Assembly (NCBI GenBank): GCA_024641445.1 | Contig: JAHEDA010000017.1 | Coordinates: 2,226 to 17,243, forward strand | Length of the DNA: 15,018 nt | Origin: Gammaproteobacteria bacterium | GTDB lineage: Bacteria; Pseudomonadota; Gammaproteobacteria; UBA6429; Thiohalophilaceae | Direction: 5' to 3' | Part shown: positions 7,757-14,840 of the stretch, one piece after another | How positions within the stretch are numbered: the first letter of the stretch is position 1 | How the letters are laid out: every line of letters begins with the position of its first letter | The notes under the pieces: generated by a model | Told to the model about the DNA's origin: nothing | What the model saw: only the letters and a program-made list of their open reading frames with translations | The model's database searches: none | Translations under genes and position numbers: made by a program

Positions 7757-8209
7757 TCAAGTTAAGTTAGAGGGGAGAAACTCAGGTAAGTGCTTACGAA
7801 TTTCAGTAGAATTGTGCTGAGTAAGATTCTGATTCAGTTCCAGACTAATCATTTTGCGTAATGGCGCAGCGAGCTGGTCACGCAGCATTCCAAGAAAGCT
7901 TGGTGCTGCTATCAGAATCAGGTGGGTATAATTCCTGGCTTTGCGGGCTGAATCCAAATGCTTGACCAAATGCTTCGCAAAGGTAACGGCCTCTTGCTTC
8001 TTCGGTTCTACTTCAGACTCAATTCGATGCGTACCCGAGCCCATGTGATTGACATTACTTCCGGGAAGATCAGAAGTCAGATCACGTGAATGCATTCTCC
8101 CTTCTGGATGGGTTAGATCTTCAAGTTCGTGAAGTGGGGAAGAGGGGGTATCAGCACTAAAAATTCTTGCTCGACTGCTATCCGCGACGACTATCCAGGT
8201 TTGTCCCAT
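7757..8209 (-). CDS. Host attachment family protein (Host_attach, PF10116-like)
   Basis: The 150-residue protein matches the family annotated 'protein required for attachment to host cells': MGQTWIVVADSSRARIF at the start, LHELEDLTHPEGR, a central SDLPGS segment, EVEPKKQEAVTFAKHLVKHLD, then LILIAAPSFLGMLR and LTQHNSTEIRKHLP. The fold is thought to resemble eRF1/archaeal peptide-release-factor domains. The family name comes from an Agrobacterium attachment phenotype, and the biochemical role is unclear. There is no signal peptide, so it is probably cytoplasmic. ATG 8209 has a perfect GGAGGTG ribosome site 4 bases upstream. That site lies wholly inside a predicted hairpin, and an FNR-like box lies about 60 bases upstream, so expression is probably tied to oxygen or stress (inference). 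Confidence 0.88.
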   Translation of the reverse strand: MGQTWIVVADSSRARIFSADTPSSPLHELEDLTHPEGRMHSRDLTSDLPGSNVNHMGSGTHRIESEVEPKKQEAVTFAKHLVKHLDSARKARNYTHLILIAAPSFLGMLRDQLAAPLRKMISLELNQNLTQHNSTEIRKHLPEFLPSNLT

Positions 8210-8213
8210 GTCA

Positions 8214-8238
8214 CACCTCCTACATATGTATGGAGGTG
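8214..8238 (-). promoter_or_regulatory. Predicted hairpin sequestering the ribosome binding site
   Basis: On the minus strand CACCTCC (8238-8232) is followed by a bulged A, the self-complementary TACATATGTA, and GGAGGTG (8220-8214). The outer arms pair perfectly over 7 bp, and the inner palindrome extends the stem past the bulge. The second arm is the complete Shine-Dalgarno of the host-attachment gene, four bases before its ATG. In RNA this would hide the ribosome site. It could be a thermosensor, a target for a regulator, or a DNA operator with twofold symmetry. Confidence 0.6.
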
Positions 8239-8267
8239 AGTAAGCTCCGGATGAGCCATTCAGGCCA

Positions 8268-8281
8268 ATGATCTAGATCAA
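8268..8281 (-). promoter_or_regulatory. FNR/Anr-like binding site
   Basis: The minus strand reads TTGATCTAGATCAT, which matches 9 of the 10 defined positions of the FNR/Anr consensus TTGATNNNNATCAA. It is centred about 65 bases before the host-attachment ATG. For a standard class II site at -41.5 the transcript would start near 8233, but the -10 region there (GCTTAC) is poor. Binding by an FNR/CRP-family regulator is inferred from the sequence match only. Confidence 0.55.
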
Positions 8282-8308
8282 GCAATAAAGAAAAGCGTTG
8301 CGACTGAT

Positions 8309-8773
8309 TTAATATCGGCTGCTGACTGTTGGGGTATCAAAATAGTACGTGAGACCCACACCAAAGGTCGGATTTTGGAATAATGAGGAAAAGGTAAAGG
8401 CTATATCACGTGTTGCATAAAAGTCTGCGCCAAAGCCATAGGTCGTTGCCACTGTTGAGGTGCTACTACCCGTAGTTGTGCTCTGAGCGGACCCATAAAG
8501 GCCGTATACTGTTGATTTTTCAAATCGGAGGTTGAAGCGAAGGAAACCTGCCAAAATGCTACCACTATTACTGGATTGTGAATTAGAACTCACCGAGATC
8601 CCCATGCCCTCAATAGCTAGGATATTATTGAAATCATATCCGAGTCGAAGCCCATAACCAGGCAGGCTACTATAGAAATCTGCCCCAATATATGTATGAG
8701 ACGTTTCGGCATGTGCGGCGGACATACAGACTAGCATTGCGCCTGAGACGACACTCACGATGTACTTATTCAT
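8309..8773 (-). CDS. Small outer-membrane beta-barrel protein
   Basis: The 154-residue precursor has a clear Sec signal peptide (MNKY, hydrophobic core, cleavage after AHA at residue 22). The mature part of about 132 residues has alternating beta-strand patterns (YIGADFYS, YGLRLGYDF, SILAGFLRFNLRF, YGFGADFYA, FGVGLTYYF), enough for about eight strands, as in OmpA/OmpW-type small porin-like barrels. Ser/Thr/Asn-rich stretches near 64-72 and 97-108 look like surface loops. It ends with an aromatic residue (Tyr), as is common for proteins inserted by the BAM complex. CGGAGG lies about 4 bases before ATG 8773. It is transcribed in the same direction as the host-attachment gene 100 bases downstream, but the FNR-like box between them suggests a separate promoter for that gene. 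The specific role is unknown. Confidence 0.8.
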   Translation of the reverse strand: MNKYIVSVVSGAMLVCMSAAHAETSHTYIGADFYSSLPGYGLRLGYDFNNILAIEGMGISVSSNSQSSNSGSILAGFLRFNLRFEKSTVYGLYGSAQSTTTGSSTSTVATTYGFGADFYATRDIAFTFSSLFQNPTFGVGLTYYFDTPTVSSRY

Positions 8774-8930
8774 TTATCCTCCGTATGCCTTTGATTCAGT
8801 TGTACCTTATTACAAAACTTGGCGACTCTGCATCACCTAATCCCTCTATGGAATGAAGAATATGACATCGATTATAATTTGTAAAGAAAATGCCTGTATA
8901 AACAATAAACTAAAGTAATTAATTAAAGTC

Positions 8931-8990
8931 TTACCATAGGTAAAAACAGGCCTAAACACATACATAATATGCGCATAATATATATTATGT
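8931..8990. repeat. Two AT-rich inverted repeats in the 8774-9018 spacer
   Basis: The spacer between the REC-REC gene and the OMP gene is very AT-rich and holds no gene I can support. It contains TTACC-ATA-GGTAA at 8931-8943 and ACATAATAT (8962-8970) pairing with ATATTATGT (8982-8990) across an 11-base spacer. The second could end the signalling transcript, but it lacks the GC-rich stem of an intrinsic terminator. A TATAAT hexamer on the minus strand at 8876-8871 is a candidate -10 for the OMP gene, with no convincing -35. Confidence 0.4.
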
Positions 8991-9018
8991 TAAATTATAG
9001 AACCCACAGCATCTCTCT

Positions 9019-9822
9019 TTACACAAAATTCGACTTTTCAGTCAGGCATGCATCAATACGCGCCTTTAATACCTTTGTCTCGAATGGTTTGATTATGTAA
9101 TCATCGGCTCCCGACGTGATGCATTCATGCACTTTTTCCTTATCACTCAGGGCAGTAAGCATGATGATTGGCAGGTTCTTGTGTCGATGGTCCTGTCTAA
9201 TTTCCAGGAGTGTTGTAACACCATCTTTTTCTGGCATCATGATATCGAGCAAGACAAGATTGATTGAATATTTGTTAATACATTCAATCGCCGCATCTCC
9301 ACCTGCTGCGACTTTGGTTAGAAAACCAAACTTATCGAGTCTTCGCTGCAAGATATCTCTGTTTAACTCATTGTCATCTACGATAAGGATATTAAATTTG
9401 CGGGTCGATGTAATATGTCTTCCTTGCCTCGCATTGGATGCTTCGCTGATATACCGGTCAATGCGTCGTTTTAGCAATGGCAGGTCAAAAGGCTTAATTA
9501 TAAAGTCTTTTGCGCCAAGCTCTAGGCAGTGAATAACATTATCCTTGTCCCCACTTGCAGATACCATTACAACCGGAATATCTGCCAATTTTGGATTGCC
9601 TTTTATCTCTTTCAGAAACTCTATACCGCTCATGCCGCCCGGCATAGATATATCCAAGAGTATAAGGCTGAATAGCTCAATATTGAGCATTTCCCTCGCA
9701 TACTCTGCTGATGCACAGGCAGAGACCGCAACACCTTCTCGATCGAGGGTTTTAGCCAATAACTCTCGATTCTCAAGCGTATCATCGACAATCAGAATGG
9801 AGACACCAGAACTGTCGCTCAT
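9019..9822 (-). CDS. Tandem receiver (REC-REC) protein without output domain
   Basis: The 267-residue protein consists of two complete response-regulator receiver domains joined by a linker of about 15 residues. REC1 has IVDD at 11-14, LLDISMP with Asp57 and Lys110 (IIKPF). REC2 has IVDDNELNRD at 147-156, LLDIMMP with Asp193 and Lys245 (IIKPF). Both sets of acidic, Asp and Lys residues are intact, so both can probably be phosphorylated. The chain stops about 20 residues after REC2, where PleD-like proteins continue into GGDEF. It could be a phosphate sink, a relay intermediate or an adaptor acting by protein contact. Translation is coupled to the kinase gene through a TAATG overlap, with the GGGGGAGG ribosome site inside the kinase's last codons. 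It is the last gene of the signalling operon. Confidence 0.9.
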   Translation of the reverse strand: MSDSSGVSILIVDDTLENRELLAKTLDREGVAVSACASAEYAREMLNIELFSLILLDISMPGGMSGIEFLKEIKGNPKLADIPVVMVSASGDKDNVIHCLELGAKDFIIKPFDLPLLKRRIDRYISEASNARQGRHITSTRKFNILIVDDNELNRDILQRRLDKFGFLTKVAAGGDAAIECINKYSINLVLLDIMMPEKDGVTTLLEIRQDHRHKNLPIIMLTALSDKEKVHECITSGADDYIIKPFETKVLKARIDACLTEKSNFV

Positions 9823-11909
9823 TACCTCCCCCTCCGCTTATTTGCATCAATTATCTTCGCAATTGCATCTCTTATCGAATAGAGGAGCTCGTCACCAGAA
9901 TTGGTATTTTTGTCTAAAATTCGGGTGACATTTTCGGGAAGATTAATGTGTTGTTCTGATGTTGAATCAATAGATGTAATGGCAATTACAGCAACTTCAT
10001 CGAAGTTTTCCATCGCATTTATCTGCCTTATTAAATCTCTGCCGCTAAAATCTGGCATGGCCACATCGACTAGTATCACCGCAGGCATATCATCGCGTAT
10101 GATATTTAGCGCTTCCTCTGCATCCGACGCCTCTCGCAATATAATAAATTCATCATTGACAGCCAGTTTGATCGCCATTCTAATATCCGGATCAGGGTCA
10201 ACTATTAATATTTTTGTTTTATCGAATTTTCTAATCCATTTTTTTATAGTTTTTTCAAAGGCATCAAGTTTAATTGGCTTTGTAATAAAATCAGCCGCAC
10301 CCAGAAGAATACCGGTTGCAGTCTTGTCTACCATGCTTATCATTACCACCGGTATATCTGACAGATGCTTATCAGCTTTAAGAATTTTCAGCACCCCCCA
10401 CCCGTCCATTTCCGGCATCATGATATCAAGAGTAATGAGATCGGGTTTATCGGCGCGCGCCATCTTAATTCCATCCAGGCCATTAGAGGCTGCTCGCACA
10501 TTAAAACCATCTTTATGTAAATGTCTGGAGATGATTTCCCGCGCATTCCTGTCGTCGTCAATCACAAGAATTTTACTAACATAACCTCTTCTATCATCAG
10601 AACCAGTGGTCTTTCGAGCATGAAGTGCGTCAGACGTTGCAGGGATGGATGCACTCTCGTGGACTCGGGATGGATTCGGTATGCTTTCACTACCTGGGAG
10701 ACCACATGGAAGCACAATCGTAAATGTGGAACCTTTTTTTTCTTCTGAAACTACCGACAAATCCCCCCCAAGCATATTTATAAAGCGCTTTGATATTGTT
10801 AGACCCAGTCCTGTGCCTCCGTATTTTCTAGTTGTAGACTCATCAGCCTGAGAAAACGGATGAAACAATTGTGATATTTTATCTTGAGGTATGCCGATTC
10901 CGGTATCACTAATCGATAATTCAAGCCTCTTAAGTCCTTTATCCATATATGAGGAACATGCAATCCTAATCGTTCCGTTAGAGGTGAATTTTGCAGCATT
11001 GCTAATCAAGTTAAGAACAACTTGATGCAACCTGGTACGATCGGCGTAGACATTAAAATCATCTTCACCTCTCCCCCATATTAACTGATTTCCATTCTTG
11101 TCAATTATTGGCCTGGTGCTGGCCACAGCCTCCGCAATTAATTCGGATACGCTAAATATTTCTTTGAATAGCTCTATTCTTCCTGCCTCTATTTTTGATA
11201 AGTCGAGAATCTCATTAATAATCTGCAAAAGATGATTGGCGGATGATTTTATTTTTGCTAGGTCTGACTGATGCGCCAACACTCCCTCCTCGCTCAACTC
11301 TTCATCTATTATCTCGCTATATCCAATTATAGAGTTCAATGGAGTCCTGAGCTCATGGCTCATGTTCGCTAGAAACTGGCTTTTTGTCTTGCTTGCAGTA
11401 TTTGCATCAACCACTGCCTGCTCAAGTTTTTTGAGTAAAACGGAGACATAGGCAGGGAGAAGCGCGATCCAAGTCATTAAGCCAACACTCAAATACAAAT
11501 TACCCTTCCAGTAATCATTGGTAGCAATAACAAAAGCAAACCCAAGCAGACTCAGAATTGTCGTGCCAAACAGGTAACGGCGATTAAACCTTATACCATT
11601 TGCAATACTCACCCATATATACCCGCCCACAAAGGGTGAAGCGGCGTAACCAAAGCTGGAGAGTGAATAAGTTATCATCCCAACATCCAATGCTACGAAA
11701 ACTCCACGCAAAACGTTCGACGGAGTCTTTACAGAAAAATGATATGTTATTGCTGTAATTGAGAGCACCAAATACACAAGACTTGTATAATAAATGTGGT
11801 CAGAAAATCCATCGCTGGCTACTACGCCCCTCATTACAACGATGTACACAAATACGGATAACGCCAAAAATAATCGAACCAAGCTCTGCTCTTGGTCATT
11901 GTTTTGCAT
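9822..11909 (-). CDS. RpfC-like hybrid sensor histidine kinase (6TM-HK-REC-REC)
   Basis: From ATG 11909 the protein has 695 residues. The N-terminus has about six membrane segments (near 13-28, 40-57, 67-84, 92-104, 111-129 and 138-159). This region resembles the Xanthomonas RpfC sensor: DQEQSLVRL at the first helix, YIWVSIANGIRF, and DYWKGNLYLSVGL. Then come HisKA with His185 in MSHELRTPLN, the N box LNLISNAAKF, DTGIGI and GGTGLGL of the ATPase, REC1 with Asp495 (LDIMMP) and REC2 with Asp615 (LVDVAMP). RpfC usually ends in an Hpt domain; this protein does not. It probably autophosphorylates in response to a membrane signal, perhaps a DSF-type fatty acid (inference), and needs a separate Hpt for a relay. 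A GTG at 11927 would add six residues; neither start has a clear ribosome site. It follows the single-REC gene closely and overlaps the REC-REC gene by one base. Confidence 0.9.
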   Translation of the reverse strand: MQNNDQEQSLVRLFLALSVFVYIVVMRGVVASDGFSDHIYYTSLVYLVLSITAITYHFSVKTPSNVLRGVFVALDVGMITYSLSSFGYAASPFVGGYIWVSIANGIRFNRRYLFGTTILSLLGFAFVIATNDYWKGNLYLSVGLMTWIALLPAYVSVLLKKLEQAVVDANTASKTKSQFLANMSHELRTPLNSIIGYSEIIDEELSEEGVLAHQSDLAKIKSSANHLLQIINEILDLSKIEAGRIELFKEIFSVSELIAEAVASTRPIIDKNGNQLIWGRGEDDFNVYADRTRLHQVVLNLISNAAKFTSNGTIRIACSSYMDKGLKRLELSISDTGIGIPQDKISQLFHPFSQADESTTRKYGGTGLGLTISKRFINMLGGDLSVVSEEKKGSTFTIVLPCGLPGSESIPNPSRVHESASIPATSDALHARKTTGSDDRRGYVSKILVIDDDRNAREIISRHLHKDGFNVRAASNGLDGIKMARADKPDLITLDIMMPEMDGWGVLKILKADKHLSDIPVVMISMVDKTATGILLGAADFITKPIKLDAFEKTIKKWIRKFDKTKILIVDPDPDIRMAIKLAVNDEFIILREASDAEEALNIIRDDMPAVILVDVAMPDFSGRDLIRQINAMENFDEVAVIAITSIDSTSEQHINLPENVTRILDKNTNSGDELLYSIRDAIAKIIDANKRRGR

Positions 11910-11932
11910 TTTTTTTATGAAATACACTAATA

Positions 11933-12298
11933 TCAGTCCGCGAGAAGATTGTTTATTTTTTCCAGCAATCTCTGCAGCTCGACAGGTTTGGTGTCATAGT
12001 CATCGCAACCTGCTGCCATCGCTTTATCGATATCACTTTTCATCGCGTGAGCGGAAAGACCGATAATCGGTATATTTTCCAACTCTGGATCAGCTTTGAT
12101 TGTTTTGGTCGCCTCCCAGCCGTCCATTACAGGAAGACTCATATCCATAAGAATTAAATCAGGCAGAATCTCTTTTGCTTTTATTACGCCTTCTTTTCCA
12201 TCAAATGCCATATCAACAACATATCCATGCCGAATCAATCTACGGCTCAGCATGTCTCGATTAAGCTCATTATCTTCAACCAAAAGTATTCTCGACAC
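11933..12298 (-). CDS. Single-domain response regulator (DivK/CheY-like)
   Basis: The 121-residue protein is a single receiver domain: LLVEDNELNRDMLSRR at the start, phosphoacceptor Asp52 in LMDMSLPVMDG, Ser in GLSAHAM, and Lys104 in DTKPV. All catalytic positions are present. With no output domain it would act by protein-protein contact or pass phosphate in a relay, as DivK, CheY and Spo0F do. I chose GTG 12298 because AGGGGGT lies about 7 bases upstream; a TTG immediately before it (12301) is the alternative. The upstream HD-GYP gene ends 5 bases earlier and supplies the ribosome site, and the kinase gene follows after about 23 bases, so the genes form one transcript. The first 20 residues are very similar to the receivers at 9019-9822 (second) and 12304-13404, which suggests duplication. 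Confidence 0.92.
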   Translation of the reverse strand: MSRILLVEDNELNRDMLSRRLIRHGYVVDMAFDGKEGVIKAKEILPDLILMDMSLPVMDGWEATKTIKADPELENIPIIGLSAHAMKSDIDKAMAAGCDDYDTKPVELQRLLEKINNLLAD

Positions 12299-12303
12299 CA
12301 ACT

Positions 12304-13404
12304 TTACCCCCTGAATTCTTTATGTATCCTGACGAAACTTGCACTTAACCGTTTAAAACTATCTGCAACGAACGGGTCAAAATGTTTGCCACTATCTCTA
12401 ACTATAATCTGGGCGCTCGCTTCGTGGGACATAGCATTTTTGTAACAACGAACTGAGGTTAGCGCATCATAAACATCCGCTAATGCCAAGATACGTGCCG
12501 ACAGTGGGATGTCTCTATTCTTGAGATTGTGTGGATATCCGCCGCCAGCCCATTTTTCGTGGTGTGACTCTGCGATCTCGATCCCCATTGATATAAACGA
12601 ATTGCCCTCGTGACGCAACTTGATTGCACGTAATGTCTCAGCACCTATCTCAGTGTGAGTCTGCATAATTTTCCATTCGTCATTATTTAGCTTGCCAGGT
12701 TTTAATAGAACGGCATCACCTATACCTACCTTCCCAATATCATGCAGAGGGCTTGCTATATAGATGGTTTCTATAAACTCCTCACTTATCTCATCTCTGT
12801 ATTCATGCATCGAAAGATCTTGCGCAAGTATGCGGCAATATTCACGAATCCTTTCAAGATGAGAACCCGTCTCCGGGTCGCGAGACTCCGCCAGCTTGGA
12901 CATCGCAAATATCGCTGAAAGATGCCCTTCTGAGATTTGCCCGACTTGTTCTTTGACTTTTTCCTCAAGTCTATTGTTGTATTCAAGAATATGAGTCTTG
13001 AACTCCTCTTCCTTGTCGTGAAGTTTTTTCTTTGAAAGAGAAGAGGATATCCGAGCCTTAAGCAGCACTGGATTGAACGGCTTGTTTAAATAATCATCTG
13101 CGCCAAGCTCGATACACTTAACCACACTATCCATTTCGTCTAAGGCAGATACCATGATTACAGGGATATGAGCCATGCCTGGATTGGACTTGATCTCCTC
13201 CAAGGTTGCATACCCGTCCTTAATGGGCATCATGAGATCGAGCAGGATGAGGTCAATTCTATGCTGTGTTAATAAATCCAGTGCCTGTTGGCCATCGCCC
13301 GCCATGATAAAATCATGCCCCTGTTGCGACACACGCCTGGACAACATATCTCGATTCAGTTCATTGTCATCGACGATGAGAATTGTGTATTTATCTTCTT
13401 GCAT
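12304..13404 (-). CDS. RpfG-like response regulator, REC-HD-GYP c-di-GMP phosphodiesterase
   Basis: The 366-residue protein has a receiver at about 6-122 with VDDNELNRD, Asp56 in LLDLMMP and Lys108 in LNKPF. A charged, probably coiled-coil linker spans about 125-155, and an HD-GYP domain follows. The metal and catalytic residues are present: the HD pair at 221-222 in PLHDIGKVGI, HHE at 281-283, GGGYP at 287-291, LADVYDALTS with Asp310, and HFDP at 341-344. HD-GYP enzymes hydrolyse c-di-GMP to pGpG or GMP, so phosphorylation is expected to control c-di-GMP turnover. Xanthomonas RpfG has this architecture and is the partner of RpfC; an RpfC-like kinase lies two genes downstream in the same operon. 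ATG 13404 has only a weak ribosome site. The first gene of the operon, it is preceded by a 317-bp AT-rich gap that probably holds the promoter. Confidence 0.93.
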   Translation of the reverse strand: MQEDKYTILIVDDNELNRDMLSRRVSQQGHDFIMAGDGQQALDLLTQHRIDLILLDLMMPIKDGYATLEEIKSNPGMAHIPVIMVSALDEMDSVVKCIELGADDYLNKPFNPVLLKARISSSLSKKKLHDKEEEFKTHILEYNNRLEEKVKEQVGQISEGHLSAIFAMSKLAESRDPETGSHLERIREYCRILAQDLSMHEYRDEISEEFIETIYIASPLHDIGKVGIGDAVLLKPGKLNNDEWKIMQTHTEIGAETLRAIKLRHEGNSFISMGIEIAESHHEKWAGGGYPHNLKNRDIPLSARILALADVYDALTSVRCYKNAMSHEASAQIIVRDSGKHFDPFVADSFKRLSASFVRIHKEFRG

Positions 13405-13721
13405 GGCACCGTAACATTAATCGAGTAAGTATTACCTAACAGGAGCACCCCTAGGCTTGATTACTCCCTGACCACTAACTTGGTTTATAAATATGGTTAT
13501 CGGCTATTGAGATGTGGGCTTTATGCTAAATCTACGATGCCTTTTGAAATAATACGGACAAGCTATATCAGTATTTATCTATATAATACAATTAGATATA
13601 AAATTCTACATCAGGCTGACGGGAGTGTAGGCGGGATCATGCAGGTTAACGCTACGGGGAAAATAATGACAACGGCTGACTTCTGATGATAACAACAGCA
13701 GGATTACCCTGCCGTGGCGTT
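13405..13721. other. 317-bp intergenic region, probable promoter region of the signalling operon
   Basis: No gene is supported here. An open frame of 68 codons on the plus strand (13480-13686) has no ribosome site or recognisable sequence. The stretch 13561-13605 is very AT-rich and contains the 6-bp inverted repeat TATCTA (13576-13581) / TAGATA (13593-13598). On the minus strand, TTGTAT with TATAGC 18 bases later is a poor candidate promoter. Near the PP2C stop, GCAGG-ATTAC-CCTGC (13698-13712) is a 5-bp stem without a T tract, so it is at best a weak terminator. I looked for the c-di-GMP (GEMM) riboswitch core and did not find it. Confidence 0.5.
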
Positions 13722-14600
13722 TTACCTGTCGGCAACAAAAACAAACCACAGGAGCAAGAAAATCATTGCTACCGTTAACAACGAGGTAAGCCAAAAGATT
13801 GATCGTTCTTGAAGATGGAAAATCTGTCCAATGGAGTGGGACAAGCGTATCTTCTGCGTAGCGGCGTTGAGCGCCTCCTCCGCCGTTAAGGCATCAGATG
13901 GAGCAGAGATAACCAACGCAGTAATATTATCTCCCCCACCATTTTCAAGCGCACGGGCAATGAGACGATCGACAATTTCCTGATCCGAAGTATCCCTTTG
14001 AAAAGTCTCGATGAGTTCTCTGTCTGAGACATCATCGCTCAGACCATCGCTGCATAATAATATCTTCTGTCCTTTTAACCAGTAGCCACTTATCTCATCC
14101 ACATAGGCATCAGCAGCGTCCATAGCACCCACTGAGTGCAGAATAATATTGCGATTTGGGTGTGTAATAGCCTCTTCAGCAGAAATGGCCCCACCATCTA
14201 CTAGGCGCTGCACGAAGGAATGGTCATGAGTTAATTGTCTAAGGCTGCCGTTGTCCCACAAATATGCACGACTGTCACCGACCCATGCAATGCGATATTG
14301 TTCGGCTTGACTAAGCAGGGCAACAATCGTGGAGCCCATACCCGGGCTCCCGTGACCAATTTCACCCGCGTAGTGAATTCGCTCATGCGCCAGTTGTATC
14401 GATCGCTGTAGCCCCTTACCTTGCGATATGCTGGCGCTAACGACGTCTCGGACAATAGCACTCGCGACTTCGCCTGCGGCATGACCACCCATACCGTCAG
14501 CAACCAACCAAAGACCAAGTTCAGGATCGGCAAAATAGCTATCTTCATTATGGTCGCTAAGGTTGCCGATATCCGTTCCACTTCCATATGACAAACCCAT
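13722..14600 (-). CDS. Membrane-anchored PP2C-family Ser/Thr protein phosphatase
   Basis: The 292-residue protein (from ATG 14600) is a PPM/PP2C phosphatase that removes phosphate from Ser/Thr using two metal ions. Metal-binding and structural motifs are all present: SDHNEDS near 16-21, VADGMGG with Asp35, GMGST at 87-91, VGDSR at 107-111, CSDGLSDDV with Asp185, and GGGDN with Asp224. A single hydrophobic helix (about 267-287, WLTSLLTVAMIFLLLWFVFV) ends the protein, so the catalytic domain is probably tail-anchored facing the cytoplasm. Such enzymes often pair with Hanks-type kinases or type VI secretion genes; neither is in the window. The open frame extends upstream to 14771, but that part is the tRNA-Leu gene read as protein (MAKLVDARDLKSLGW), so the start must be the later ATG, which has AGG 8 bases upstream. 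Confidence 0.92.
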   Translation of the reverse strand: MGLSYGSGTDIGNLSDHNEDSYFADPELGLWLVADGMGGHAAGEVASAIVRDVVSASISQGKGLQRSIQLAHERIHYAGEIGHGSPGMGSTIVALLSQAEQYRIAWVGDSRAYLWDNGSLRQLTHDHSFVQRLVDGGAISAEEAITHPNRNIILHSVGAMDAADAYVDEISGYWLKGQKILLCSDGLSDDVSDRELIETFQRDTSDQEIVDRLIARALENGGGDNITALVISAPSDALTAEEALNAATQKIRLSHSIGQIFHLQERSIFWLTSLLTVAMIFLLLWFVFVADR

Positions 14601-14688
14601 GCTGTAAACCTGCGCGTTGTTTTTATAGTTGTAGTTTCCGTTCAGCGTTTGTAGATTCAACGCTGCGGTTGCATATTTTAAAAAAATA

Positions 14689-14777
14689 TGGTGCCCGGAG
14701 CCGGAATCGAACCGGCACGGTCGTTTCCAACCGAGGGATTTTAAGTCCCTTGCGTCTACCAATTTCGCCACCCGGGC
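14689..14777 (-). tRNA. tRNA-Leu (anticodon UAA)
   Basis: The 89-base gene includes an encoded CCA (14691-14689) and discriminator A. The acceptor arms are GCCCGGG and TCCGGGC. The anticodon stem-loop is GGGA-CTTAAAA-TCCC with anticodon TAA, a long variable arm typical of leucine tRNAs follows, and the T loop reads GGTTCGATTCC. It reads UUA codons. The CCA overlaps an AT-only inverted repeat, CATATTTT (14672-14679) / AAAATATG (14683-14690), giving a run of seven T after the tRNA on the minus strand. It is the third gene of a Gly-Cys-Leu cluster. Confidence 0.97.
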
Positions 14778-14840
14778 TGGACAGCTGCGTGTGAATTGTA
14801 CCGATTAATGGTACTGATGTGGAGGTGAAGGGCTAATTAA

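Noticed and set aside
13480..13686. 68-codon open frame on the plus strand
   Set aside because: No ribosome site, no recognisable family, and it is opposite in direction to every other gene; probably chance.
13405..13721. c-di-GMP (GEMM) riboswitch before the HD-GYP operon
   Set aside because: The conserved aptamer core was not found on either strand; AACGCTACGGGG on the plus strand is only a superficial resemblance.
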